From: Candidatus Avimuribaculum pullicola
Lineage (GTDB): Bacteria > Bacteroidota > Bacteroidia > Bacteroidales > Muribaculaceae
DNA: 64,000 bases
NCBI GenBank assembly: GCA_018716295.1
Contig: DVKC01000032.1
Coordinates: 1-64,000, forward strand
Direction of reading: 5' to 3'
Below the pieces are notes generated by a model, which saw only the letters and a list, made by a program, of their open reading frames with translations, ran no database searches and was not told the DNA's origin. This document shows positions 8,927 to 18,114 of the stretch, in pieces. A program made the translations under genes and the position numbers. Numbering within the stretch: position 1 is the stretch's first letter; each line of letters begins with the position of its first letter.

Positions 8927-10438
8927 CTAAATAGACGCTAAGTGCTTATTCAAATTTAATGCTCTTTTCGATTTAACATAGCTACGCCAACGCAATATCA
9001 TCAATAACAGCATTGCTACATCGCCCAAAAACCACAAATGATAAAATAAAATGGCAGGATAAATCCATAATAAATAATTTGCCAAAGATATAAAGCAAAC
9101 TGAAACAGCTACAGCCCACCACTTCCTTAAAGTTTTATTTGAAGCAGGTACCTGTTTAAGTTTGATACGGCTACGCCAACGACAACGCAATATGAATAAT
9201 ACAATAACTACTGCAACACCTAAAATTGTTAATATATTGTAATCAATACGATAAAAAATCCCATTCACATAAAACGCATAAATGGGTAGCACTGACAAAA
9301 GAATCAAATCAACCGTAACTGCCCATGCCAACCATTCATTCCACGGCTGGCACTTGCGGCGGGGCTGTTCTGGCTCAGGGTATTCATTTTGTTGCTGCTC
9401 TTGATGGGCATGGGCAGGTTTGGCGGCTGGAGTATGTGGCTGCGACTCGGCGACTGGTTGCCGACCATCGTCAACAAGCATCACTTCGGGCTCTTCCTCT
9501 CGGTCGGCCGCCTCGGTGGCCTCGGAAGCGCAATCGAGCGCAGCGGCAAAAGCGGCTACCGACTGGTAGCGGTCGTGCGGCTTCGACTCCATGGCGCGGC
9601 GAATGGCGGTTATCACATTGTTGCTAACCTTGTGGTCGCGCAACGGCTGCTCGGGGAATTCAATCAGCACGTCCGATGCCACCGGCGGACGCTCACCTGT
9701 GAGCATCTTGTAGAGCGTGCCGCCAAGGGCATACACGTCCATCGTCACTGGCAGCTTGCCGCCGCTGTCTTCCCTGTAATTGGCTTGCTCAAGCGGCGCA
9801 TAGCCCGGCGTTCCGCCACCTATGGTAGTGCTCGACTCTGGCTCGCCCTTGTCGTTGAACTGCTTCGATAGCCCGAAGTCGATAAGTACTGCCTCGCCAT
9901 CAGTACGAAGCATCACATTGCCCGGTTTCAAGTCGAGGTGGAGCATACGCTGGCTGTGCATGTAAGACAATGCCTCGGCTATCTGCCCGAAATAGCACAA
10001 CGCCTCACCCTCGGGCAAACCGCCACGCTTGGCAATAAGGGCATCAAGGCTTCCGCCGCCACAATATTCCATGGCGTAATAGCTCGTGCCGTTGGCCTCG
10101 AACGTTTCTATCACTTTCACTATGCCACGATGCTTCAGCTTGGCAAGGTTTGATGCCTCGCGGGCAAACTTGTGGCGGTATCGGTCAAACAGTTCACCGC
10201 TGCCGCCAGTCGTCACCGAGCTGCCCTCGCGTCCATTGATATCGCTCATGAAAAACTCCTTGACCGCCACCTGCATCTCGCCCTGCAACTTGCCAAGGTC
10301 ACCCTCCACCGTCACAGTGGTATAGGCAAGGTAAGTGATGCCAAATGTCCCCTGCCCCAGCACTCGGTCGATGCGGTAACTATTCTTCTTGCCCCGCAGC
10401 ACCGTCCCCGGGAACAAAGCCTTGTCATATTTATTCAT
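8927..10438 (-). CDS. Hanks-type Ser/Thr protein kinase with C-terminal membrane segments
   Basis: 503-residue membrane-anchored protein kinase. The catalytic domain has the glycine loop LGQGTFGITY, the ATP lysine in VAVKEFF, the catalytic loop HLDLKPGN (near residue 166), the metal-binding IDFGLSK (near 186) and GTPGYAPLEQ. The HRD arginine is leucine, so it is a non-RD kinase, but K, N, D and DFG are intact and activity is likely. An acidic and Gln/Pro-rich linker follows, then about four hydrophobic segments at the C-terminus. The start at MNKYDKALFPG (10436-10438) is preferred to the longer reading to 10498. The gene is bracketed by both REP-like pairs. It is the only such kinase in the window, so it is a candidate partner of the PP2C/FHA cluster at 43-50 kb. 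Confidence 0.9.
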   Translation of the reverse strand: MNKYDKALFPGTVLRGKKNSYRIDRVLGQGTFGITYLAYTTVTVEGDLGKLQGEMQVAVKEFFMSDINGREGSSVTTGGSGELFDRYRHKFAREASNLAKLKHRGIVKVIETFEANGTSYYAMEYCGGGSLDALIAKRGGLPEGEALCYFGQIAEALSYMHSQRMLHLDLKPGNVMLRTDGEAVLIDFGLSKQFNDKGEPESSTTIGGGTPGYAPLEQANYREDSGGKLPVTMDVYALGGTLYKMLTGERPPVASDVLIEFPEQPLRDHKVSNNVITAIRRAMESKPHDRYQSVAAFAAALDCASEATEAADREEEPEVMLVDDGRQPVAESQPHTPAAKPAHAHQEQQQNEYPEPEQPRRKCQPWNEWLAWAVTVDLILLSVLPIYAFYVNGIFYRIDYNILTILGVAVVIVLFILRCRWRSRIKLKQVPASNKTLRKWWAVAVSVCFISLANYLLWIYPAILFYHLWFLGDVAMLLLMILRWRSYVKSKRALNLNKHLASI

Positions 10439-10545
10439 AACGTAAAGTTTTCTGATGGTAAACCGCCGCCAAGCCGCACCCGACAGGCAGCAATACACAA
10501 AGTTAACAAATAATCACCATTCCCCGACAAAAAACAGGGAAAAAA

Positions 10546-10573
10546 TGTAGAGCCGTCATATCATGGCGGCTCG
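10546..10573 (+). repeat. REP-like palindrome, pair 2 left
   Basis: Same 28-base unit as at 8761, beginning TGTAGAGCCGTCAT and ending GGCGGCTCG. It lies between the kinase gene and the TPR gene. Confidence 0.85.
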
Positions 10574-10624
10574 TTACTGCAACAACGTTTTTAATATCAA
10601 GCATTTATCCATGGTGGCGATCAT

Positions 10625-10652
10625 CGAGCCGCCATGATATGGCGGCTCTACA
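10625..10652 (-). repeat. REP-like palindrome, pair 2 right
   Basis: Inverted partner of 10546-10573, with core GAGCCGCCATGATATGGCGG. Together they form a hairpin of about 107 bases just beyond the stop of the TPR gene and upstream of the kinase gene. Confidence 0.85.
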
Positions 10653-10662
10653 TGGGCTGGAA

Positions 10663-11475
10663 TTACTGCAAGAAAGCCTCAACGAGCGAGTCGTCCACGC
10701 CATACTCCTGCGCCAACTTCACGTCGCGCTGCGCGGCATCGGTTTCAAAGCGCAACTTGTTAAGCTTGGCCCGCAGCAAGTATAAATAGCCGTTGCGCGG
10801 GTCTGATGTCAGCGCATTGCGTATATCGGCCTCGGCGTTGTTAAGCTGCTTCAATTCGAGGAAACACTCGGCCCTGTTGGCCAGCGCGTTGATCGAAGGA
10901 CGTTCCTTTATTATCACGCCATAATTCTCGATGGCCTTGGCATAGTTTCCGTTGGCCTTATACCATATAGCGAAACCATTGTAGGCAAAATATGAGTTGG
11001 GGCTTATATCTTTGATTTTCTGGAAATCGGCCTTGCTCTCCTCCATCAACTTCTTATCGAGCGAGAGCATTCCACGGTTATACAACGCCTCGATGTCATA
11101 CTCGTCAATCTCCAGCACCCTGCCATAGTCGGCGTATGCACAATCAATACTATCCATGTCGAGATACAACGATGCACGGTTTTTCAACAGCGTCACCGCA
11201 TTTGGGGTCATGAAAAGTGCCACGTTGTAGTTCTTCAACGCCTCCTGGTACTTGCCTTGATAACGCTGCACCGTAGCAAGGTTCGACAACAGCAACGACG
11301 TGTTCTGATTGTCAGGCTCATTGCGCAAAGCCGACTGTATGAACCGCTCGGCTTTCTCCCATTCATGCGCACCTATATAAAATTCGGCCGAGTCAACCAA
11401 CGCATAATAATCTCCCGTCGTAGCCTTCGCCGCAGCCGCGAAAAGCAGCACAACGGCAAATATCATCATTCTCAT
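10663..11475 (-). CDS. Secreted or periplasmic TPR protein
   Basis: 271-residue protein with an N-terminal signal peptide (MRMMIFAVVLLFAAAAKAT) and about five to six tetratricopeptide repeats (for example YQEALKNYNVALFMTPNAV, YADYGRVLEIDEYDIEALYN, YAKAIENYGVIIKERPS). TPR arrays mediate protein-protein contacts; no catalytic domain is present. The start at 11473-11475 places the signal peptide at the very N-terminus; a start up to 11502 is possible. It is upstream of the kinase gene on the same strand, with the REP pair between. Function unknown. Confidence 0.8.
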   Translation of the reverse strand: MRMMIFAVVLLFAAAAKATTGDYYALVDSAEFYIGAHEWEKAERFIQSALRNEPDNQNTSLLLSNLATVQRYQGKYQEALKNYNVALFMTPNAVTLLKNRASLYLDMDSIDCAYADYGRVLEIDEYDIEALYNRGMLSLDKKLMEESKADFQKIKDISPNSYFAYNGFAIWYKANGNYAKAIENYGVIIKERPSINALANRAECFLELKQLNNAEADIRNALTSDPRNGYLYLLRAKLNKLRFETDAAQRDVKLAQEYGVDDSLVEAFLQ

Positions 11476-11499
11476 CGTTCTATATACTTTATTACTGTG

Positions 11500-11507
11500 C
11501 AAAATTA
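11500..11507 (-). promoter_or_regulatory. Candidate -7 box for the TPR gene
   Basis: Minus strand reads TAATTTTG (TAnnTTTG), about 25 bases upstream of the chosen ATG. The -33 element is weak. Confidence 0.45.
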
Positions 11508-11527
11508 CCGCATATCGGTGTTCGACG

Positions 11528-11558
11528 TTGCAACTTTATTGATATTTTGCTAAATTTG
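11528..11558 (+). promoter_or_regulatory. Promoter of the clostripain-family gene
   Basis: TTG (11528-11530), 20 bases, then TAAATTTG (11551-11558): the full Bacteroidetes promoter pattern, ending 10 bases before the ATG. It is back to back with the TPR gene promoter. Confidence 0.6.
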
Positions 11559-11567
11559 TAAACTTTT

Positions 11568-12707
11568 TTGATGGATATGAGATTTTATGCAACACTTGCC
11601 AGCACGATTTTGCTACTTACAGCAGTTTCGTGCAGTAACGATAATGAACCGACAATAAAGCCAGACGGCCCATCGCGGACAATACTGGTATATATGGTAG
11701 CCACCAACTCGCTATCCGACAACGTAGCCGACGACATCGAAGAAATGATGCAAGGCATGACAGCTGTCGAGGGTGACGACTGCCACCTGCTGGTGTACGA
11801 AGCCAATTACAATGCCGACCCCATGCTGTATGAAATAACATCGGCAAACGGCAAAACATCAATATCGCCACTGAAAACCTATCAGACAACTACCAGCTCG
11901 GCAAGCGTCGAGAGAATGTCCGAGGTAATCTCCGATGCTGTGGCAACCGCCCCAGCCGAGAGCTATGGCTTGGTGCTGTGGTCGCACGCCACAGGCTGGG
12001 TGAGGGTACTTGAAAGCGCGTCAAAAAGCAGCGGCACAGTGAGGCCGGCCGACTTTGCCGACGACAATGGCCAGTGGATGACAATCTCAGACCTCGCCAG
12101 AGCAATTCCAGACGGGTTGTTCGACTTCATTTATGCCGACGCTTGCTACATGGGATGCATCGAAATCGCCTACCAGCTACGCGACAAAGCCAACTACTAC
12201 ATTGCAAGCCCCACCGAAACACTCTCGCCAGGAATGCCCTACGACGAGAATATTCCATGCTTCTTCAAAGAAACAGCCGACTTGGTGGCCGCTTGCCAGA
12301 ACACATATAATTATTACGCCTCACGCGCCAGTTCGGCAACAATAGCACTAATCGACTGCTCCAAGCTCGAACAGACAGCCGACCTGTGCCACCAGATACA
12401 CTCCACGACAAGCGTCACAGAGGTCAACACCAGCGAGTTGCAATGCTACAACCGCGCCAGCCGAAGCACATACTTCGACTTTTTCCAATACACCTCGCTG
12501 CTGGCTTCACCACAACAGGCAACCGAGCTTTACGACATCGCCAACCAGCTGGTGCCTTACAAAGCCGCGACTGCAAAATTCCTGACAATCAACATCGACC
12601 CCGACCACTACTCGGGATTATCGACATACATAATGGGCACTGCATCGGATTTCAACGAGCAATACTACACCACACTCGACTGGTACAAAAGAATTTACGA
12701 ACAATAA
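11568..12707 (+). CDS. Clostripain-family (C11) cysteine peptidase lipoprotein
   Basis: 379-residue lipoprotein. The signal peptide ends in LLLTAVSC, so Cys22 is the probable lipidation site. The body is a C11 caspase-like fold: VYMVATNSLS at the start of the domain, catalytic His140 in LVLWSHATGW and catalytic Cys193 in YADACYMGCIE. Known members are calcium-activated proteases cutting after Arg or Lys; the specificity here is not readable. In gut Bacteroidales such proteins are usually surface lipoproteins. mscS follows after 13 bases and may share the transcript. Confidence 0.9.
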   Translation: MMDMRFYATLASTILLLTAVSCSNDNEPTIKPDGPSRTILVYMVATNSLSDNVADDIEEMMQGMTAVEGDDCHLLVYEANYNADPMLYEITSANGKTSISPLKTYQTTTSSASVERMSEVISDAVATAPAESYGLVLWSHATGWVRVLESASKSSGTVRPADFADDNGQWMTISDLARAIPDGLFDFIYADACYMGCIEIAYQLRDKANYYIASPTETLSPGMPYDENIPCFFKETADLVAACQNTYNYYASRASSATIALIDCSKLEQTADLCHQIHSTTSVTEVNTSELQCYNRASRSTYFDFFQYTSLLASPQQATELYDIANQLVPYKAATAKFLTINIDPDHYSGLSTYIMGTASDFNEQYYTTLDWYKRIYEQ

Positions 12708-12720
12708 CCAATATTAGACT

Positions 12721-13851
12721 ATGCTGCTTAACCAAATAATGGCATTAATCACTGCGCCAACAGCCAACAAAGAAGTTGCCGATTCAATCAGCGCAGAAAT
12801 CAAGCACACCGAATCGGTACTATCATCGCTTTCATTCGACGAAATCGTGCAACGCCTTGTCGATGGCGCTGTCGATTTAGGTGTACGCATACTGATTGCA
12901 GTTGTCGTTTTCTACATCGGCAAGCTGATAATCAACAAAATCCACACCATCATAAAAGCAATAATGCTCAAGCACAACTTCGACAAGTCGCTCACGACAT
13001 TTGTGCTAAGCGTGGTGAAAATCACACTGCTTTTTGTCCTGATAGTTTCAATAATAGGTATCCTCGGCATCGAAACCAGCTCGTTCATAGCCATATTTGC
13101 CTCGGCTGGTGTGGCAATAGGTATGGCTCTGAGTGGAACATTGCAAAACTTCGCCGGCGGCGTGCTGATACTCTTCATCAAGCCATACAAAATAGGCGAC
13201 TACATAGAGTTTGGCAGTTACCAGGGCACAGTAAAGGAAATACAAATATTCAATACCATACTCAACACCCCCGACAACAAGTCGATCATAATCCCCAACG
13301 GAGGACTCTCGACTGGCACCATCAACAATTACTCAAAAGAAGAGTACCGCCGAGTGAGCTGGGACATCTCCATATCATACGGCGACGATGTTGACGTGGC
13401 ACGCAAAGTGGCTCTCGAAATATTGGAAGCCGATAGCCGTGTAGTGAAAAAATACCGCGAGGACGACAAAGAAATGCGGCAAGCAGCCAAAGAACTCGCC
13501 CCCGACAACGAAGAAAAAGAGGAAAAACAAGACGAAAAGAAAGAAAAAAAATCATTCTTCCAACGCATCTTCGGCCGCAAACCAAAGTTGAAAGACGAAG
13601 TGGAAAAATGGAAAGAAGAGCAAGCTGAGAAAATCAAGGCAAAAGTCCCAAAAGTGGATTGCACGCCTACGGTCAGCTTGTCGGCACTTGCCGACAGCAG
13701 CATCGTAGTGACAATAAGGGCATGGACTCGCTCGGAATTTTATTGGGGTGTCCTCTATGATGTAAACGAAAAAATCTATAAGGAATTTCCCAAGAACGGG
13801 TTAAGCTTCCCTTACCCACAAATGGACATACACGTCACACAAGGCGCATAA
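12721..13851 (+). CDS. mscS: Small-conductance mechanosensitive channel with charged insertion
   Basis: 376-residue inner-membrane channel that opens on hypo-osmotic shock. Three N-terminal hydrophobic segments are present. The pore helix is recognisable (ASAGVAIGMALSGTLQNFAGG) and is followed by the MscS beta domain (KIGDYIEFGSYQGTVKEI, IIPNG). The cytosolic alpha/beta domain is split by about 80 highly charged residues (roughly residues 240-320, rich in E and K) absent from the standard 270-290 residue channel. The conserved end SFPYPQMDIH is intact, so this is an insertion, not a frameshift. A second in-frame ATG (12739) follows the first at 12721. Confidence 0.92.
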   Translation: MLLNQIMALITAPTANKEVADSISAEIKHTESVLSSLSFDEIVQRLVDGAVDLGVRILIAVVVFYIGKLIINKIHTIIKAIMLKHNFDKSLTTFVLSVVKITLLFVLIVSIIGILGIETSSFIAIFASAGVAIGMALSGTLQNFAGGVLILFIKPYKIGDYIEFGSYQGTVKEIQIFNTILNTPDNKSIIIPNGGLSTGTINNYSKEEYRRVSWDISISYGDDVDVARKVALEILEADSRVVKKYREDDKEMRQAAKELAPDNEEKEEKQDEKKEKKSFFQRIFGRKPKLKDEVEKWKEEQAEKIKAKVPKVDCTPTVSLSALADSSIVVTIRAWTRSEFYWGVLYDVNEKIYKEFPKNGLSFPYPQMDIHVTQGA

Positions 13852-13875
13852 CGCTGGCATACATGACATCACAAC

Positions 13876-13905
13876 AATGCCGACAAGCCACGACTTGCCG
13901 GCATT
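13876..13905 (+). terminator. Terminator after mscS
   Basis: Stem AATGCCGACAAG (13876-13887) with CTTGCCGGCATT (13894-13905), one mismatch, six-base loop. A run of seven T follows about 14 bases later. Confidence 0.65.
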
Positions 13906-13961
13906 AACACTTTATATACTTTTTTTCTAAAATAAAATTAGAGCCTTTAAGAAACTCTATG

Positions 13962-13969
13962 TATATTTG
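13962..13969 (+). promoter_or_regulatory. Promoter -7 box in the mscS-recJ gap
   Basis: TATATTTG fits TAnnTTTG; TTAG lies 20 bases upstream, in the place of the -33 box. The next gene (recJ) starts 500 bases downstream. Confidence 0.5.
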
Positions 13970-13978
13970 CGTAACAAA

Positions 13979-14400
13979 TTAGAAGCTGTTCAAATTTTCC
14001 TCAAGGAGATTTTGAGATTCATTTTCGGTAAGATTTGTCAATCTTGGGCACAAGCAATGGGCCAAGCCACGAGGCAAGATGGGAAACAGGCCGAAACGAA
14101 GCTCAAAATGACTTGGCTAAAATGCCGGGGGAATAAAGCAACTTCTACACAGGCAGGGCTTCTGCTACTTTACACCCGTTCCATTTACGAGATACCAATG
14201 TGAACCAGCAATGCAGCCAATGCCTTATTTACCCGCCATTTGCGCCACTGGCATTGGCGCATGACAAGGCGGCATTTTTTACAATGCCCACCCTGCAAAC
14301 TATGCTACGCAAGGTGAGTGTATATGCAATAGGCTACCAAAGGGAATGCACAGACAGGGTCATTACGAAAGGACAATGCGACTAAATTCTTTTTACCACA
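13979..14400 (+). other. Non-coding region with long hairpin between mscS and recJ
   Basis: No convincing gene lies in the 621 bases from 13852 to 14472. After the promoter-like box the sequence begins TTAGAAGCTGTTCAAATTTT and contains two complementary arms, 14009-14028 (ATTTTGAGATTCATTTTCGG) and 14091-14109 (CCGAAACGAAGCTCAAAAT), with a 62-base interior. It ends with CTAAATTCTTTTT near 14395. It could be a small RNA gene, a long recJ leader or a decayed mobile repeat. It is not RNase P RNA or tmRNA, whose conserved elements are absent. Confidence 0.4.
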
Positions 14401-14472
14401 TCGTCATATTGTAATTCCACTTTACACAACCTTGGCATACCCTCAAATGCTGAAAAATAAAAAACAACATAA

Positions 14473-16209
14473 ATGATAAGTAAATGGAATTACTTACCCT
14501 TTACATCCGAACAATCATCCATAGCGACCGACTTGGCGACGCACCTACGTGGCTGCTACCCCATAAGCCGGTTACTCGTACTGCGGGGGATAAAGTCTTT
14601 CGAGGAAGCTGAACGATTCCTCAATCCCTCAATGTCCGACTTGCACGACCCGTTCCTCATGCAAGACATGGATAAGGCTGTAAACAGGCTTAACAAAGCC
14701 ATGGGGGCAAAAGAGAAAATTTTGATTTACGGCGACTACGACGTTGACGGTACCACGTCGGTCGCTTTGGTTTACAGGTACCTGCAAAATTATTACTCCA
14801 ACGTGGAATACTATATCCCCACCCGATATGAAGAGGGATATGGCATTTCCAACAAGAGCATCGACTATGCCGCAAGCATAGGCGTGTCGCTGATTATCGT
14901 GCTCGACTGTGGCATTAAAGCAGTCGAGGAGATTAGTTATGCCAAAACCAAAGGCATCGACTTCATAATATGCGACCATCATGTGCCCGACGACGTGCTG
15001 CCCGATGCGGCAGCAATACTCAATCCCAAGCTCGAAGGTAACCCCTATCCGTTCAAGCACCTGTCGGGCTGCGGAGTAGGGTTCAAGTTCATGCAAGCCT
15101 TTGCTATCAGCAACGGCTTGTCCAACATGTTTGAACTCGACAGCCTGCTCGACTTGGTGGCCGTGAGCATCGCCGCCGACATCGTGCCCATAATCGGAGA
15201 AAACCGCATACTCGCTTATTACGGGCTGAAACGCATCAATTCAAATCCCAACATGGGATTGCGCAGCATAATAAAGATATGCGGGCTTTCCAACAAGGAA
15301 ATCACCATCAGTGACGTGATATTCAAGATAGGCCCGCGCATCAACGCTTCGGGCCGAATGCAATCGGGCATCGAAGCCGTAGAACTACTCGTTTCCAAAG
15401 ATGCCGCCGACGCCTATCGCCGTGCAAAAAATATCGACCAGTACAACCGCGACCGCAAGGAGCTTGACAAGCGCATCACCGACGAAGCCAACGCCATACT
15501 CGAAAAACGCGGCGAAAACACTTCGAGCAAAAAGACCATCGTCATCTACAACAAAGGGTGGCACAAAGGCATAATCGGGATTGTTGCGTCACGCCTCACC
15601 GAGTTATACTACAAGCCCGCAGTGGTATTGACGCTTGCCAATGGGCTGGCCACAGGCTCGTCGCGCTCGGTGAGAGGATTTGACATTTACCGTGCCATCG
15701 ACTCTACACGCGACCTGCTCGAAAACTTCGGCGGCCACACATACGCAGTGGGATTGTCGTTAAAAGAGGAGAACATTCCCGAATTTACCCGCCGTTTCGA
15801 GAATTACGTTGCCGAAAACATCACTCCCGAACAATTAACACAGACCATCTCGATCGACTGTGAAATCTCGTTCAACGAAATCACACCCGAGTTGTTGCAC
15901 TACTTGCACTTGCTCAACCCATTCGGGCCGGGCAACCAACGGCCTATATTCGCCAGCCGCAACGTGATGGATTACGGCACAAGCAAATTGGTCGGCCGCA
16001 ACCTTGAGCACATCAAACTCGAACTTATCGACAACTCGTCGAACTGCGTGATGAACGGCATTGCTTTCAATCAAGCCGACATGTTTGATTACATCAAGTC
16101 GGGGCAACCTTTCGAAATATGCTACACCATCGAGGAGAACCGCCACAAAGGCGGCTCGTCGATACAGCTTTTCGTGAAAGAAATCAGGCCCGCTGTCACT
16201 GGCCAATAA
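14473..16209 (+). CDS. recJ: Single-stranded-DNA-specific exonuclease RecJ
   Basis: 5'-3' exonuclease on single-stranded DNA, acting in recombinational, mismatch and base-excision repair. Length 578 residues. The DHH-family metal sites are clear: YGDYDVDGTTS (residues 86-96), VLDCGIK and CDHH (near 167), then the DHHA1 domain with KTIVIYNKGWHKGIIGIVASRL and SGRM. The C-terminal nucleic-acid-binding domain is present (LLNPFGPGNQRPIF). The stop codon overlaps the recQ start (TAATG), so the two are almost certainly translationally coupled. Confidence 0.95.
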   Translation: MISKWNYLPFTSEQSSIATDLATHLRGCYPISRLLVLRGIKSFEEAERFLNPSMSDLHDPFLMQDMDKAVNRLNKAMGAKEKILIYGDYDVDGTTSVALVYRYLQNYYSNVEYYIPTRYEEGYGISNKSIDYAASIGVSLIIVLDCGIKAVEEISYAKTKGIDFIICDHHVPDDVLPDAAAILNPKLEGNPYPFKHLSGCGVGFKFMQAFAISNGLSNMFELDSLLDLVAVSIAADIVPIIGENRILAYYGLKRINSNPNMGLRSIIKICGLSNKEITISDVIFKIGPRINASGRMQSGIEAVELLVSKDAADAYRRAKNIDQYNRDRKELDKRITDEANAILEKRGENTSSKKTIVIYNKGWHKGIIGIVASRLTELYYKPAVVLTLANGLATGSSRSVRGFDIYRAIDSTRDLLENFGGHTYAVGLSLKEENIPEFTRRFENYVAENITPEQLTQTISIDCEISFNEITPELLHYLHLLNPFGPGNQRPIFASRNVMDYGTSKLVGRNLEHIKLELIDNSSNCVMNGIAFNQADMFDYIKSGQPFEICYTIEENRHKGGSSIQLFVKEIRPAVTGQ

Positions 16210-18107
16210 TGATGGGCATACACGAAACCCTGGAAAAATACTGGGGCTACAAGTGCTTCAGGGAACTACAGGAAGAAATCATCACATCGGTAATGTCGGG
16301 AACCGACACCCTCGGGCTATTGCCAACAGGTGGCGGGAAGTCGATAACATTCCAAGTGCCGACAATGGCTCGTGATGGAATGGCAATCGTGGTCACTCCC
16401 ATAATCTCACTGATGAAAGACCAGGTTGACAACCTTGTCGGCAAGGGAATAAAAGCCACCTACATCCATTCGGGACTCACGCTTGGCGAAACACAGCGCA
16501 CACTCGACAAGTGCGTGTTTGGCAATTACAAGTTTCTGTACATATCGCCCGAACGCATTGCGTCGAAATTGTTTATCGACAAGTTACGCTTCATGCCCGT
16601 CAAGCTCATCGTGGTTGACGAGGCACATTGCATTTCACAATGGGGCTACGACTTCAGGCCATCGTTCCTCAACATCGCCACACTGCGCGAGGTGTTCCCC
16701 GATGTGCCAGTACTGGCACTCACCGCGACAGCCACCCCCGATGTCGTGGGCGACATCATGGACAAATTGTCGTTCAAGAACGGAAAAGTTTTCTCAAAAA
16801 GCTTTGCTCGCAACAACCTGGTATATGTGGTGAGGAAAACCGATGACAAAGTCGCGCAACTAATCGACATATTGAGAAAAGTGCCTGGCTCGGGAATTGT
16901 ATATGTCAGAAGCCGCGCACGTTCCAAGCAGATTGCCGAAGAACTGGCCCGTAACGGCATACCTGCCGACTTCTACCATGCCGGTCTTGACAATGAAGAC
17001 AAAGCCGACCGCCAAAACAAGTGGAAAAATGGGCAAACGCGCATAATCGTAGCGACCAATGCATTCGGCATGGGAATCGACAAGCCCGATGTGCGCATTG
17101 TGGCACATATCGATATTCCCAATTCTCTTGAAGAATATTACCAGGAAGCTGGACGCGCCGGGCGCGACGGCAAGAAATCATACATAGTGATGCTTGTCAA
17201 AAACACCGACAAGGCCACACTGCGAAAACGCATCAGCGACTCATTCCCCGACAAAGAATTTATCAAGAAAGTATATGAACGTGTCGGGAATTTCCTCAAC
17301 GTGCCTGTCGAGGGTGGCTACAACCAAGTTTATGACTTTAATTTCGTACTTTTTTGCAAGACATTCAAGTACCCGGTAATCCCCACGCATAGCGCACTCA
17401 ACATACTCACAAAGTCGGGGTACATTGAATTTATCGAAGAAATCGACACACAATCGCGAGTGATGATTCTTGCCAGCAAGGAAGAACTATACAATCTTCC
17501 CGACGACAATCCCAACCTCGACATCGTGCTCCAGGCAATACTTAGGACATATTCAGGCCTTTTTGCCGACTACGTATTTATCAACGAAGAACTTATTTCG
17601 TCAAGGTTCAAAATCGACACACAAGTAATATATGATTCGCTGCTGGCGTTGACAAAGATGCATATCCTGCACTACGTTCCACGCAAGCGCACTCCATACA
17701 TCTATTACACCACCTCACGCGAGTTGCCACGATATATAGTCATTCCGCGCAACGCATACGAAACATTGCGCGAGAAAATGGCCAACCGCATTGATGCGGT
17801 CATACAGTATGCCTTCAACGACGATACATGCCGCGAACAAATCATACGCCGCTACTTCGGTGAAACCGACGCTGCTCCTTGCGGGCATTGCGACTACTGT
17901 ATCGCACAAAAGCAACGCCAATTACATTCAACCAAAGATGTAGCCGACGGCATAATGTATATGCTTTCGCTACAGCCGCGCACACTTGCCGAGATGCTCG
18001 AAACCTTGTCATTCCCCAAAGAAGAGATCGCCAACGTACTATCGCGACTTGTCAACGAGGGATTTGTAAAAATATCGGACGATGAAACATATTCCACAGC
18101 AAGATAA
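16209..18107 (+). CDS. recQ: ATP-dependent DNA helicase RecQ
   Basis: 3'-5' DNA helicase, 632 residues. Motifs: FRELQEEII (motif 0), LLPTGGGKSITFQ (Walker A), VVDEAHCISQWGYDFRP (DEAH box and aromatic-rich loop), LALTATATP, YHAGL, ATNAFGMGIDKPDVR and QEAGRAGRDG. A RecQ-C-terminal zinc-binding element follows, with its last cysteines in CGHCDYC. A clear HRDC domain is not obvious; the C-terminal 60 residues instead form a short helical region. The start is the ATG whose A is the last base of the recJ stop; the next codon is also ATG. Confidence 0.95.
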   Translation: MMGIHETLEKYWGYKCFRELQEEIITSVMSGTDTLGLLPTGGGKSITFQVPTMARDGMAIVVTPIISLMKDQVDNLVGKGIKATYIHSGLTLGETQRTLDKCVFGNYKFLYISPERIASKLFIDKLRFMPVKLIVVDEAHCISQWGYDFRPSFLNIATLREVFPDVPVLALTATATPDVVGDIMDKLSFKNGKVFSKSFARNNLVYVVRKTDDKVAQLIDILRKVPGSGIVYVRSRARSKQIAEELARNGIPADFYHAGLDNEDKADRQNKWKNGQTRIIVATNAFGMGIDKPDVRIVAHIDIPNSLEEYYQEAGRAGRDGKKSYIVMLVKNTDKATLRKRISDSFPDKEFIKKVYERVGNFLNVPVEGGYNQVYDFNFVLFCKTFKYPVIPTHSALNILTKSGYIEFIEEIDTQSRVMILASKEELYNLPDDNPNLDIVLQAILRTYSGLFADYVFINEELISSRFKIDTQVIYDSLLALTKMHILHYVPRKRTPYIYYTTSRELPRYIVIPRNAYETLREKMANRIDAVIQYAFNDDTCREQIIRRYFGETDAAPCGHCDYCIAQKQRQLHSTKDVADGIMYMLSLQPRTLAEMLETLSFPKEEIANVLSRLVNEGFVKISDDETYSTAR

Positions 18108-18114
18108 TACCAAC

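Noticed and set aside
13967-14203. 78-codon frame in the mscS-recJ gap
   Set aside because: No recognisable domain, and it runs through both arms of the hairpin at 14009-14109.
13979-14400. RNase P RNA or tmRNA gene
   Set aside because: Conserved cores (GGAAAGTCCGG-like P4 region, tRNA-like ends) are not present.
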